Of a stretch of 64,000 bases of DNA, positions 34,448 through 47,400 are shown one piece after another. Position numbers and translations under genes: made by a program. Position 1 is the first letter of the stretch. Each line of letters starts with the position of its first letter. Under the pieces are notes generated by a model. The model saw only the letters and a list, made by a program, of their open reading frames with translations. It ran no database searches and had not been told where the DNA came from. This DNA is from Podospora pseudoanserina (lineage: Eukaryota; Ascomycota; Sordariomycetes; Sordariales; Podosporaceae). The stretch lies in contig NC_085923.1 of assembly GCF_035222485.1 (NCBI RefSeq), positions 124,001 to 188,000 of the forward strand. Direction: 5' to 3'.

Positions 34448-35157
34448 ACACTAGTAGATTTAAAAATCACTTCGGGCTGAGTGATGAGAGATGTTGGAGG
34501 AGATATGAGAAGCATGCTAAACTATAGAGCAAGGACTGGCGATATACAGTACCACTTGTACTCAGGGATGCCATCTGGGGATCGGCCATAGCGAGCTCTC
34601 AGATTCTATAATAAAAGCATTGATAAGAACCCTCATTTGAAAAATACAAGTTCGTCTTTGAGCCCCAGCTTTATTCAGAACCTCAATGCCTAGTATATCA
34701 GGATCGTGTTAGTAATTCCAACTTTCCCTTTCTGTTGCCGAGCTCGAGGAATTCACCCTTCTCAAAATCCCTTGAACACCAACAACAGCACTGGAGTAAG
34801 AAATCGCAACCTCCAACTGTTCAACCTCCTCTTCCCCTCCACAGCCACCCACCCTCCCAGCAACAAACAGCCCACTCCCCAATGCCACAAAATAATACCA
34901 CCATAAACAAGCCAGCCGCATCTATGTTCCCGTTGTACAAAATTCAACTTTCAAACCTACAGAATTCCAAATTCAACCACACCTCACATGGATGTTTAAA
35001 CAACCCCCCCCCCCAAGACAAGAACGCTCAACCTCATCACATCACTCATTGTCAAAAAGTCCAGACAGACTATCCCATCCATCCATTCGTTCCTGCCTTC
35101 CCCCCTGTCCCTAATCTATCCAATCATTTATTACACGCGGGGGTGCGCACCTAGTAT
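34448..35157. other. Intergenic region
   Basis: This 710-bp gap lies between two genes that end toward each other. It has a poly-C tract (35004-35014) and Pro-rich meaningless frames. Presumed 3' flanks. Confidence 0.4.
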
Positions 35158-35463
35158 CTAGCAGCACCTCTTATGAAAAGAAAACATGCCCCTGCAGCAG
35201 TTGCACCCAATGGTGAACCCGCCCCCGCGGAGGTTGAGCTGCTCGTCGTCACCATGGTCGCCGTCTTGTGTCATTTGGGGTGCGGGGTGGGATTTCTGGT
35301 AGGTCAGGCCAGGTTACATTGTCAGCGAGGGAGGGAGGGAGGAAAGGCTACAGAAACAAAAACATACGGGTTGGTCGGTGATGATTTGTTTGTTTGGCGG
35401 TGCTGTTGCTGACATTTGCATGGCTTGCGGGGTGGGGGGTTGATTGTTATGGGTGGAGGGCAT
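35158..35463 (-). CDS. Small 77-aa protein with Cys-rich C-terminal tail
   Basis: Exon 1 35463-35368 (32 codons) and exon 2 35295-35158 (45 codons plus TAG) are joined by a 72-nt GT-AG intron (GTATGT donor, CTGAC branch, CTACCAG acceptor), all in phase 0. The protein starts MPSTHNNQPPTPQAMQ, is Gln/Pro-rich and acidic in the middle (TQDGDHGDDEQL), and ends NLRGGGFTIGCNCCRG...HKRCC. A short disordered N-part, an LRGGG turn and a C-terminal CxCC...CC cluster recall small fungal proteins whose tail cysteines are probably palmitoylated or metal-bound. This is a resemblance, not a named family. Both exons are too short to stand out as open frames. Confidence 0.6.
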
Positions 35464-36137
35464 TTTGACGGTGAAAGATGGAAGGATGAGGGGAGAAGAA
35501 AAGTGGGAAAGGGTTGTGGTGTAAAGATAAAAAAAGCCTAGAAGGTGAGATGGTGGAGTAGGTCGGTGTGTGTTGAGGGTGTCGTCAGCGTGGGCGGGCG
35601 GGGAGGAGGAGAAAAACCAGGGAAACCCGATGGCGGTAGTTGTTGAAATAAAGTTGGGTAGGGAGGAGGGGGAAGAGGGAAAAAAAATAAAAAGGTCGGT
35701 CTGGACCGGCGATTGGGGAGGGAGGTCAGCCAATGAAGAAAGATATAAACCGGGTGATCACCGATGCTGAGACAGGCACAACAGGCACGGGGGGAGGGGC
35801 GGTGCGTGGTGAGATATGATTGGTTACGACACAAGAAGAGGGGGCCTGGCTGGACTTGAAAAGAGGATGGGCGGGGCATATCATTGATATGTAAGAAAAT
35901 ATCCTTGGCAATTTCTCTTCCCTTTCTTTTCAATGGCTGTTTGACAGGAACATGATAACGACCGACGCCTACTACGACCTCTGCCAGTATCCGTACGTGT
36001 ATGCTTCCACCTACCACCCACCCAGCACACCCAACCTCCTCTCACACACAGTCCAGATCTTTTACTCCTCGCCTAAGACAATAGGTAGTCAGTCCGCAAA
36101 ATTCTTCCTCTCGCAACCCTCTTTTTTCGCGGGCTCA
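35464..36137. other. Intergenic region
   Basis: This 674-bp gap holds the upstream region of the small Cys-tail gene and the 3' flank of the DUF4360 gene. It is purine-rich in the first half. No gene. Confidence 0.4.
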
Positions 36138-37041
36138 CTATGCCTTGGGCTTCGTACACTTTTGCCACTGCAAGTAATGCTTCTGCACAAACTTGAGATC
36201 CGTCGAGTCGACCTATAAAAATCGGGTATTCCGAATCAACATGGGATTCTCTCTCTTTGTTTTTGACAAAACCAATAACCCCCTCTTCCACCTTGTCATC
36301 AAGTTTCTGGTAACAAAAAAAAAAGAAAAAAGAAAAAAAGAAAAAGAGGAAATCACTCGGTGCATCTCCGCCACCTTGTCCTGATCTTCTCCAGTCTTCT
36401 TACCGTAAGGAGGGCGGGCTTGACCGCGTCCATGGGCGACAGCCGCACCTCGGAGTTGATGTTGAGGAGCCCCTCCAGCCCGCAGGGGGACCAGACGGTC
36501 GACTCGACGCCAAAAGTGTCCGTCTTGAGGTAGTTGTCGTCGTAGGGGCCCTTGAGCGTGAGGGTTGAGGTGATCTGCGGGTGGTGGTGTTGATGGTTAG
36601 CATCGATCTCGGTTCGTTCGTGAGCAGAGCATGAGGGGCCTGACTGACCTGCTTGGAGTCGCCCGAGAAGTAGTAGGTGGCCTTGCAGGTGCCCGTGTCT
36701 CCGGCGGGGATCTGAGCGTACCCGCGGTAGTCGGCCTTGAAGACGGAGAACTGGTAGCCCTGGGGGTACTTGATCTTGACGTTGAGCTGGCAGTTCTTGC
36801 GGTAGTTGGACGCGCTGATGCCCTGCCCGGCTTGCGCAACAAAGTTGGCGTACAGCAGCGTGATGGTGGTCAGGTCAGAAGAGAGCTGGCCCGAGACAGT
36901 ACCAGCAGGGCAACCGGAGCCGGCAAAAGCGAGGCCAACGATGGAAACCTCATGGCCAGACGGGGTGTCGGCGAGGGGATCAACGAGAACCGGAGAGGCC
37001 GTGGCAAGGCCAGCCACGAGGGGGAGAATGGAGAGCTTCAT
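36138..37041 (-). CDS. Secreted DUF4360 protein
   Basis: Three exons on the minus strand (37041-36649, 36574-36404, 36212-36138) give 212 aa. The signal peptide is MKLSILPLVAGLATASP. The mature part carries the DUF4360 pattern: GSGCPAGTVSGQLSSDLTTI, NYRKNCQLNVKIKYPQGYQF, YRGYAQIPAGDTGTCKATYY, and ESTVWSPCGLEGLLNINSEV. Exon 3 supplies the family's conserved end (VDSTDLKFVQKHYLQWQKC). Conserved cysteines suggest disulphides in a small beta-rich secreted protein; the biochemical role of the family is not known. Intron 2 is 191 nt, long for this genome, and contains a T/C-rich tract on the coding strand. A TATAAG box lies 84-89 bp upstream of the ATG. Confidence 0.9.
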
Positions 37042-39012
37042 CGTGAGTTGTTCTGAAGGTTAGATGGCGCGATGGTTGGTGATGATGAAGCCGAGGTGAT
37101 TCTGAGGAGGATTAAAACAGCCTTCTTATACCCCGAATCTTTAAGTGTTCTCATCCATAAGCTGCTGTTGCTATTTTCGTCGCCATCAAGACCGCTCCAG
37201 ATCGGCCGAGACGATGCCCTCACTCTATTGCGGAATTACGGCGTCACCTTCCACGAGATCAGCAGTCATGAGACCGAGCTGCTACTGGTGCGGCTTAAAG
37301 TCCGTTCTCGTCTGTTGCCCATCTCTCAAGGAGCATGAGGCTGTGGCGTTCGAGACAGACCACGGCTGGCCTGTCGACATATGAGCTCTATATGAATGCT
37401 TAGCATTCCCGGCTTGTTGGAAAGGGTGGGAAGGGCGTCTTAATCTACGGCAACACCTTATTCTTCCCTTTGCTGCTATTTTTGAGGCCTCAATCTCCAA
37501 CCTGCCGCGGCAGGATGTAGGTCAGCACCTTCACTTTAAATTAAAGACACTCGGAAGCCGCCGAATGCTCTTTTGCTGTTACTTGTCAGTCACTAAAAAT
37601 TGCACAAGTCCAGGCTTTTGTCATTTATCACTGCAGCTGTCCCCACACTCCCTTTGGCGGGTTGATATTCCATCAATAGACAGCTCAGGAGCTCTGCGTC
37701 TCAGACCAACACCGCCCCTTCCGGCGAGAGAGGCGGCAAGGAAGTGCAAAGCGACAGACCACCAACACGTGAGAGGGTCTACGGCGGGCCAGAACAGACC
37801 CAGACCCAGACCCAGACCCAGGGAACTGGCTAATAGGGGTCGATGATCATATTACCGCCGAGACAGACACGGCAGAGAAGCGAGAATCCGGGGCACCCTC
37901 GCCAGCTGAGCGACTGTGTGAGAAATAGGCTAAACAAGATAAACATGCTTTCTGACATGGCATGTGCAATCTCGTGTTCTCACAGGCCAATCAATGTTAT
38001 CAGATCCGGGATCCCAAATGGTTTCGGGAGTTCTCGGTGAGATCGAAGCCTCTTCAACTGTACAGGCTCCCTAAGAAACTCGGAGCTTTTTGGATGAGCT
38101 AACAGCATCCGCCAGATACACACAAGATTGGATATTTCTTCCACTGACTGATGGTTATCACCGAGTCGTTAGATCTCAAAGATCGCATCAATATCAGATA
38201 CCTATCCTCAAACATCACCTCCACCATGGTCTCTACCACAAGCTCATATCTACATTGGCAGTTAGCAATATTGACCTCGATCCATCAAACATGTGTTCCA
38301 TCTCTTTGAGCTGCAAATTCCATCCTTCCACACACCACTCTTCTTCCACCTGCCACACGGTCAAGAACAAAGCATTCAGAAGTGTCGTAAAAACCCAGCC
38401 CCCTCCCCCAGAGCTAATCTGATAAATCGATCTTCCCCCGCAGTCTATTCATCACCACCCCCATCACAAGCAAACATCACCATTTCTGACCTTTCCATTC
38501 CTACCTGCCTACCCCATCTGTTTTGATGCCCATTCTGCTCGCTACCTCGTGTTTCACCTAGATGACGCCTATCATAGCGTTACCCGAGGGGGTCGTGAAC
38601 TGCTAAAAGAAGAGACGTACCATCACTACACGTTAGAACTCCCAGAAAAAGAGGGAGGAGGTAAAGGTAACAAGGGCAGGGTGATTCTTGCATCGATTCT
38701 CGATATCTTTGATTGGATACCATCGAGGTTCCAATCCTGAACGTAAATGCTTTCATCTTGAGGAGAGAGGACGGTCTAAAAGATCAACATGAAGGGCAGA
38801 GAGAGCCGGCAGATATACACCACCTTTCCCAGACTTCAAACCGCGGGAGAGCAATCGTAGAGTGAATCTGGCTTGGCCATACTGACTTGACCCACCTCAC
38901 ACCCACATGACATCTTGTCTTTATCCCGCTACCTTTACACATGCTACACCCATAATACACAACTCCTCCCCAGATCTACCCAATCCCAACCCATCCCAAC
39001 TCGATCCAGATC
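37042..39012. other. Intergenic region, 2 kb
   Basis: This region holds the DUF4360 promoter side and the 3' flank of the helicase. A short (CAGACC)n run lies at about 37795-37821. Reading frames are short and lack motifs. Nothing else recognised. Confidence 0.45.
37125..37130 (-). promoter_or_regulatory. TATA-like box of the DUF4360 gene
   Basis: TATAAG on the minus strand, about 85 bp before the ATG at 37041. Confidence 0.5.
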
Positions 39013-42000
39013 CTACCTCAACTCCTTCCCCCCAACAACTCCACCACCACCCTTCTCCCTCTCCCTCTCCCTCACCTCCCACGCCAGCCCAAAAATCCTC
39101 TGCCAAACCTCCAACCACCTCTCCTGCTGCGCCGTCACCAACCTCCCCGGACTCTTAAAACACCTCGCCAGCATCTCCCTGAGCCTCGCCCTCAGCACCT
39201 TCATAACCAACATGGTCTTCCAATCCGGCACCGCAAACCTCGCCCGGTTCCCATCCAGCACCAAAACCCCCGAGTACAAATCCGCGCGGACATCCCCACA
39301 AAGCAGCGCAACAGCAAACGGGTCCACAGCCGTTGTCTCGTGAGCGTTCAAGAACCTAAAAACAACAAACAACACAGTTAGCAAAAGAGGTCCCCAACCA
39401 CCCCCCCAGAAAAGGAGAAGAAAGGAAAAGAAAGAAAAACACATACTGCTTGTTCTGCATAATATGATAATAACTCATCCACTTCACCTCCCCATTCCCA
39501 CCCCCCTTATTCACACTGCTAGGATGCAGCTGGATCGCCTGGTTGTTCCCCACGTTCCTCCACCCCTTCCCCTCCCTCACCAGCAGCTTGGGGTAAAAGC
39601 TCCACGCGATCACGCTCTGCGCCACAACCTCATTGTCGCTGTTGCCGTCCACCCTCTTCGGTATCTCAAAAAACACCTGCCCGCTCCTCCTCCTCCGCCC
39701 ACCAAACCGCAGCCGGTTGTGCGCCTGCCTCTCCTCGGCCGTCAGCTGCAAGAAGCCAGAGTCCACCACCGAAGTGATGAGTTGGCCTTTGAGGTCCTCA
39801 ATGTTGGCCAGCGTCTGCGGCGACAAAAAGTTCTTGCGGCAGAACTGGTACTCTGCCCCGCTGCTCGCCGAAGACTGGCAGACACGCTTCCAGGCCGAGT
39901 AGGCGTTGTAGACGGTCAACAGGTCCGAGTCGCCCTTGCGGAAGCCACGGCGGACAGTGTCGGCTTGGCTGCGCTGGCCAAAGGGGGCGATAAAGGGGGA
40001 TTTGGACGACAGGATCGCCGCCACCGTGACGGTCATGTCGAGGCACTTGAAGATGGAGCCCAGCAGGATCAGTTTCCCGAGGAAGACATCAAGAGGTAGA
40101 CGGGCAAGCTGCAGACCGAGCGGTGTCAGCTCCTCAGACGAGGCCGTCAAGGCACGAACATCCACCAAGGCATCGATAGCCCTCCGAATGTTCTTTGCTG
40201 AAGGGGGATCCAACGCCTCGCCCAGCGTCTCCTCGATCCCACCGATCTTGCACGTCTTGACCCGAATCGCAAGCTCCTGCAGCGACAGCCGCAGCATCTC
40301 AGGGGTCTGCTGATCACTCATGATATTATCGTGGCGGTACTTGGTAAACATGTGGAAACACAGACCCTCCTGCACACGACCAGCACGACCGCGACGCTGC
40401 TTCGCGTTGGCGCGGGAGATGAACGTGTCAATCAGACGGGAAAGCTGCCGTCTCTCGTCGAAGCGCATCTCGCGATGCTTGCCCGTGTCAATGACACACG
40501 TCACATCAGGGATCGTGATACCCGTCTCGGCAATATTGGTTGCCAGGACAATCTTGCGAACACCCGGCGGCGGCACCAAAAACGCCGCCTCCTGCTCCTC
40601 CGTGGCAATAGACGAGTGCAAGGGGTAAACCAGCCAATTCTCCGCAAAGAACTTATCACCCAGCAGCATGTCGTTGAGGGTGCGAATCTCGGCAATACCC
40701 GGCAAGAAGACCAAGATGGCCTTGCTGAAATCTGTGTAATTCGGATCCACCGCAATCCTCGAGATCAGCTGAAGCACCAGATCAAAGTCGATCTGATACT
40801 CGTCCATCGCCGCCAGGGTATTGCGGGTACGGGGCGAGTACTGCCGGAGCGCTTTGATGAGTTCAGGTTTGGACGAGTTGTCAATCTCAGCCTCGACATC
40901 ATCATCCAAATCGGTGAACTTCTCCTTTGCCGGTCTTGTGTCAAGCGAATACCCAGTCAACTCGACGGCATCTTCCAGATACGCAACACCAACCGGGAAC
41001 GTCCGGCCAGGAACGGTAAGAACCGGTGCGCCGCTCAGGTACTTGGAGAACCGCTCAGCATCCACCGTGGCCGACATGAGCACCACTTTGAGGTCCTTTC
41101 TTCGAATCAGCAGCTTCTTCAACACAATCAAGAGGAAATCGCTGTCAATGGAACGCTCGTGGACCTCATCAAGGACCAGATGCGTGATCTCTTGAAGGTC
41201 GTTGGAGCTCTCGAGCATGCGCATGACTATACCAGTCGTGGCATACACAAGCCGCGTCTCCCGGCAAGTGTTGGACTCGAGACGGATCGAGTAACCGACC
41301 AAGGACCGAGATGTTCCCAAATCGCCCTTGTTCTCTCCCAGCTCCTCACTGACGCGCTTGGCCAGCGAGAGGGCCGAGATACGACGAGGCTCTGTGCAGT
41401 AAATCTTGCACGGCCTGCCCTTCATGAGCTGGTCTTCGAGAAGAAACGAGGGGACCTGCGTGCTTTTGCCGCAACCAGTCTCACCGCACACAATCACCAC
41501 CTGATTCTGCTCGACAGCGTTGACCACTTGCTCTCGGAACTGCCACATGGGTAGCTGTACTCTTGACTGCAGCATAACTTGAAACCGAGGGGTTTGTGCT
41601 TTTTGCAACCAGATATTTCGATAATACTCGGGATCAAATGATTGTCGCTTGACCCGTTCATTGTCAGACTGATCCGAGTCCGTCAGGTTCTTGTTCTGGC
41701 CACGCCCCTTGAAGCCCTGAATCAAGACACCATCTTCCAGTTCCTGCTCCATTCTAGTGCGAACCATATCCCGGAGATGTCTGAGGGCCTCGCGGTCCAG
41801 CCCGTCCGCCTTGTTCTTCTTGGCCTCGGCCATTTCTGACCAGAGATCCTTCCAAGTGGCAGGCAGCCGGAGGGCCACCTTTTCCTCCTTGCCCGAGGAT
41901 CCAAAGATGCAAAACAGGGCGGTTGTGGCAATGTAGGCTTCAGACTGTTTCAAGTCGGAAGTAGAGATAGAGATCATCTTGTAGACAAACTGCGTTGGCG

Positions 42001-43645
42001 ACATAAAGACCTCGATCTCGGTGCTTTCAGGCGGAGGAGGGATTTCTTGAGGTTTGGACCAGACAATCTTGACGGCATGTCGGTTCGCAAAGGCAATATC
42101 GGAGAGAACATGGTATGATATCCTCACAGATGAGTCCCTCGAGCGGCACGCCTCCTCCAGAACCCGTATTGGGCTCACGCCAGTCCACTTCCCAAAGTCC
42201 CTGATGGTTACTTTCGAGCCATCTGCGCCGTTCATGACAGTGTTGGACTTTCCAGTCAGTGGGTCAACCTCATTCACTGGTAAGCTAGCAAAGAGATCGG
42301 CCAGAGCACCGTCCTCGTCATCATCCTGTTCGGCCAGAATCTCAGCGGCAATACGTTCCGCTTCTTCGTTGATATCGTCTAACTCGGCTATTGGCGCAGG
42401 AGCGGGTTCCTCCTCGGCCTGTTTCTTCTTTGCCTCCGCCTTGGCTGTCGCGTAGTCCTTTTCGAGGGCAATTTTCTTGTCTCTCCATTGCTGCTCGGCC
42501 ACATACTTGTCAAAGAGCACATCCTTTTCGATCCTGTCGAGCTTGGCCAAGCAAAGAGCCTCTTCTGGGTCCGCCACAGTGTTTCCCTTGGCACCACCCT
42601 TGCCTTTGGCCACATCTTGCCGCGGGCGCCGAATCTCGAACAGTTTCTCCTGTGTCTCGAGGTACAAAGGCAGCAGTTGGTCAGGCTCGATATCCTCATC
42701 GTATGTTACGTTCGATTTCTTGGGCGACGGTTGACGGGATCGATCAGGTGCACCATTCTTGCCCTTTTGTCCGCGGCGGGGTTCGAGGTCAAAGGGCGTG
42801 GTCGCGCCAGAAGGCAGGGGAGAATCAGCGCTGATGTCTGTGAGAGAATTAGTGTGAACAATATGGTAACCTAAAGATAACGGTACATGGGCAGGGAACA
42901 TACCTCCTTGCGCCTTGCCCGAGCCTGGTTTCCGTCCACTGTAGTCTGGCAGCTCGGCCTTGGAGCATTCCCTGGCCAGCCAGTCTAAAATCTCCTCCAG
43001 GCCCCAGATAGAATCACTCTTGACATTGGGCGAGATGTTTGGCGCAATGTCGAGAGCGAATTGGAGCGCGGGCTGTACTCTATCCTTGGGAAAGTCGGTG
43101 TTCTCCAATGTTTGCTGGAGGGTCCATAGCTTGATGATGAGGTCTTCCTCAGGAGGTAGTCTACTAGTTGCGCCCTCTGATGTGACGCTCGACGCAGCGA
43201 ATCGGGCCTCTGCTTGAATCAAATCCAGAACATGATCCATCAGCTCTTGGGGAAGCCATTTTTTGGTGTTGATGGTCTCGGCCTGTCCGCGCAGGATCCG
43301 TCTGTCTGTCTCGAGGCGGGTCTTGATTCTCTGGGCATCTCTTCTGACTTTGGCCGCGTATTTATCCACCAATATTTGCAAAGCCGACTCCTCCAACTGG
43401 CGCTCGAATTCTTCGGGACTGAGTTCCTTCGCTTTGGGTGCGTTGGTCGTGTTGGTGGTGCCGGCGGCTTGCGGGGCATCTTTTGCGTCAGCGGCTGGCG
43501 GGGCGGCGGCATCGTCACCTTTGCCGGCCGAGGTGTCGGCGGCAGCTTCGGCAGGGTCTGCTCTGGGCTTGGATGCGATGGAAGTGGTCGCAAAGCCGCG
43601 AGCCGGGTTCGCGGCCGGCTTCTTTGTCTTCTTCTTGCCGGCCAT
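39013..43645 (-). CDS. DEAH-box RNA helicase, DHX29/DHX57-like
   Basis: Exons 43645-42904, 42837-39447 and 39355-39013 give 1491 aa. The N-terminus (AGKKKTKKPAANPARGFATT) and the region around WTGVSPIRVLEEACRSRDSS and the following WSKPQEIPPPPESTEIEVFM resemble the dsRBD-like extension of DHX29. The helicase core has Walker A GETGCGKST (about 700), DEVHERSIDSDF (motif II, about 800), SATVDAERFSKYL (motif III) and QRRGRAGRV (motif VI). WH/ratchet and OB-fold regions follow, ending in a charged tail (EVREREREKGGGG). DHX29 helps the 40S ribosome scan structured leaders; assignment to that branch is inference from the extension. Intron 1 (66 nt) is a multiple of three and has no in-frame stop, so an unspliced form would simply add 22 residues. 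Divergent from GCN1. Confidence 0.9.
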
Positions 43646-44489
43646 GCTGTAAGTATGGGGTGCTGTGGGAAAGAAGTTGCGAGGAAAACACAGCAAAGCG
43701 AGAGGACGGCCGGCGATATTATGGGATGTTAGCGCTGACTGACACTGAGGACGGCCCTGAAATTTCTCGACTCAGCCTGCTTGATTAACGGGCAAAACAC
43801 GACCGCCTGCCAGATTCAGGTGGAGCACCCCACCGCTGCGATGGGGTCGCTATTCCAGCTGGGCATTCCGGCCAGCGCGGCGGAGGGACAAGAGTCGTGG
43901 TTTGCCCTGAGCTGTGGTAGTTGCTGTCGCAAATTGACGGGGCTTCAAGGGTTTCAGGTAGCAAAGGTAAAGTAAGTAGTGGTGATTCGGGAGAGACGTT
44001 TGAAGCTTGGAAACAGCGGGTTTGAAGCTCGAGAATGGGTCAATCGTTGTTCTAATTGCGCCAAAGGAGTGCTATTGAGTCGCTGTAGGTTCGAAGTGGG
44101 CAAAAAAGATGAAGCTCCCAAGCAAATGTGAGACAGCTCTTCCGCCGTTGGATCGTTGGATAAGGGCGGGGTGCGGGGCAGTTTGAAGAATTCCGGGCAC
44201 TCACGCACTGTGTCCAGCGTAATAATACTGATAGAAAGCACAGTGCCAATAATTACCAGGCAGCTTGGGGGTGGCAGCTGCAGAGCAGCCCACTTTGGGC
44301 GAAATGTGAGTCGTCGCCGAAAAACAGTCTGTGAGGTGGACAGTGATAGTTCAGGGACAGCCTTCTGGAAGCAACATATCACGGCCAGCGTCTTCAATTT
44401 TCCCTCTCCAATCTCTCCAAAATCGACTGCGGGACTGGGCCGCCCGACCATGTCATTATCCGACCCATTACTTGAACACCACATCCAAC
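43646..44489. promoter_or_regulatory. Shared divergent promoter of the DEAH helicase and GCN1
   Basis: 844 bp separate the two start codons on opposite strands, and no other gene fits. No TATA box is evident on either side, as is usual for housekeeping promoters. The GCN1 leader is interrupted by several ATGs in other frames (for example 44451), which may be upstream ORFs or lie before the transcription start. Confidence 0.5.
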
Positions 44490-47400
44490 ATGTCTGAAGC
44501 TGCCACTGCCTCTGCCAACGCCTCGTCGAGCGACTTTGACCTCAAGCACGCAAAGACGGCCCTGACCCTCTCGTCCACAACCGCCAGAATCGCCCAATTG
44601 CGCGCCATTGACGAGAAGATTGCCCATAAATGTGAGCACCGATTCCCGTCTGTCCCTAGCAGCAAGTGGTCAAGTGGTGTGGTCAGCTAATCTAACCCTG
44701 TCTGTCTCTTCGGCTGTGGACAGCTCTCGACAAGCCCTCTACTCTAGGCCTCCTCAAGGTCATATTCTGGACCCATGCGTTTTACACCGATAAGCACTCT
44801 CGACACGCCGTACAGAGATGTCTTGTCTCGATCTGCAAAACAGGGGAAGCCGATGTCCTCGCCCCGCTAGTGGCCGCCGTGAAGCAGGAGATCCAGAAAC
44901 CCGGAATTGCGCCAGGAAATGCGTTTGTGCTGCTGGAATGGTGCAACCTATTGATTGATAACCTCGCCGGGACAACGCTCTGGGAGAAGTTTGGGAACGA
45001 CATTATTCAAGCAACAGCCGATGGCCTCGACAGATGTCTTCAGGCGACCGCGAGGGACAGCGTGGGGAGGTCGGCGCTGGTCATCACTCGGAGGGGGTTC
45101 AGGAAAATTGTTTCAACCGATATCAAGGCCGTCGAGGCTGCCATCAAGCTTCTCACAACCAAAGGAACACAATCAACCGCCAAAAATGCTGCCTTGCTGG
45201 GCGTGATTGCCGGTGTGTGCTCACGAAAACCCGAGGCTAAACCCATTGTCGAAAGCGCAAAGAGCCTATACATTACCTTTTACACACGCGAAATTGTTGG
45301 ATCAAGAACGCCAGTCGCCAAACACATCGCCAATGGTCTGAGTGACTTTTTCTCAGCCTTCGTGACGGTTGAGGATCTCGACAAGGACGTTTTTCCAGCT
45401 CTGGAAAAGGGTCTGCTGAGAGCCCCTGAAGTGGTGCTGAACGATCTCATCACGCCCCTGGTTCGGTCTCTCCCTGGTTTTGACCTGTCCAAGGCACTCA
45501 GTGGGCGATTCACGAAACCACTACTCTCCAACCTCAAGTCTTCTAATGCTGCGATTCGCACTGGGGCTGTGTCGGCATTCCAAGCGCTCGCCACGAGCTC
45601 CAAGGATCTGACCGAGGTGGAAAAGTCTGCTGATGAAGTGCTCACTCCTCTAAAGGGGGGAAAGCTCGCCTCTGCCGAGCACAGGGTTCTTCACTCGGAA
45701 ATCCTTGTTGCTTTGCCTACCTCCCCATCTATCGCAACCAAGATTGCCACTGGGCTCCCTACCGTTGTGGGCAAGGAGGCCAACGAAGCCGCCCTGAGCG
45801 CCGAAACCCTTGCTCTCAACGCCAGTGCTATTTCTCTGCTTACCGGGTCTGAAGTTCCAAAAGCGCTGGTTGACGTTTACGCCAAGGGGCTGGCAGACAA
45901 GAAGTTCCCCGTCCGTCGGATTTGGGTTCTTCGAACCGGCGAGGTGCTGCGGAGCATTCCCCAAGATACCGAAGCAGGGCTTCCCGCGGGTTTCATCACG
46001 TTCGCTGAAGCTGTGGTGCCACCACTTTTGGCTACCTTCAACGAGGTTGTCGCCAACTCTGCCACCGCTTCGCAAAACGGCATTGTAACTGGCGCGCTTG
46101 TCGTCTGTGGCCTCGCACCGCTGTTCCACAGGTTGCAGAGCGCCAAGCTGCAGGAGGCCATTAAGAAGGCGGCTATCGAGAAGAACAGTTTGGCGTTCGA
46201 GCCAAAGCCATCCTACTTGCTCGTCCCAAGAATCTACGGCAAGTTCACTGGAGATGATCTCGAGTGGCTTACCCGCGCGCTCTCCAGCACAGCCTCTACC
46301 CTGGCTTCTAGCAACGCTGCCGCGAGACTAGCCTGGGCGCAAGCATACATCTACGTGATTTGCTCCACCGTCACTACTCCTGCGGTAAGACGCCATGCCA
46401 TGGATAGTCTGACCGAGCTCTGTGTAAAGACAGCTGGTTCGGAAGAGTTGTCTATCGCGGCGGAGATTATCAACGGCTTGTGGCAGTGGATCGAAGCTCT
46501 CGAGACGGGCGACAAGGAAACAGCCGCTGTGCTTTCCAAGTCGGAAACGACCAACCTTCACCTGGTACTCAAGGCCATTTGCCTGAGCCCAGAACGGGCT
46601 GGACCTGAGGTCGACAAGACCAAACTGGAGACGCAAATGTGCTCTCTGCTCGTCTTGGCCAAGCCCAATCTTATCCCACGTGCGAGCTGGATTGAGCTTT
46701 GCCTGAGAGTCCAGCTTGATCCCGGTGAGCTCGCCAGAAAATACGACCAACGGCTCATCGACGAGATTGTTCAGAGGACTGGCTTCGAGCAAAAGTCAGA
46801 GGCCGTCAAGGCCGCAGCGTACAATGCGGCTGCCGAGCTCGTCTTTGTTGCCCCTGAAACCATGACTTCACGCATCGTTGACCTCATTCAACAAGATCTG
46901 GATGTCGCCGCGGTTGAGGCCGTCGGTCCTCTCGAAGCTGCCATCTTCCGCACCCCTGAAGGGACTGCATTTGTCGACGTTTTGGCCAAGAAACAAAACA
47001 CGGTTCCCAACAAGAACACCAAGGATTATGACACATTGAAGTGGGAGCAGGAGCTCAGAGAACAGCTCGCTCAAAAGAAGGGTACTCAAAAGAAGCTCAC
47101 TGCCGACGAGACCGCCAAGGTGAACGCCCAGCTCAAGAAAGAGGCGGAGGTCCGGAACTCTGTCCGCCAGACTGCTGCCAAGTTGATTCGGGGCTTCGGC
47201 ATTGTCAAGAGTCTGGCCACAGGCCCACCAACAGATGCCAGCCGCTGGATCGGAGCGGCCGTCAAGGCAACCCTGGATGTTATCGATGCCGGCGCTTGCT
47301 TGATCACTGCAGAGACGGGCCCATTAGCTTTGGTCTCTTGTGCCGAGCAAGTCACGAACCGACTTGGGCCCATCCGCCCCTTTATCGGGGCTGCTACCCT

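Noticed and set aside
40331-41554. 407-codon plus-strand open frame inside the DEAH helicase
   Set aside because: It lies antisense to conserved helicase motifs and has no ATG or motif of its own.
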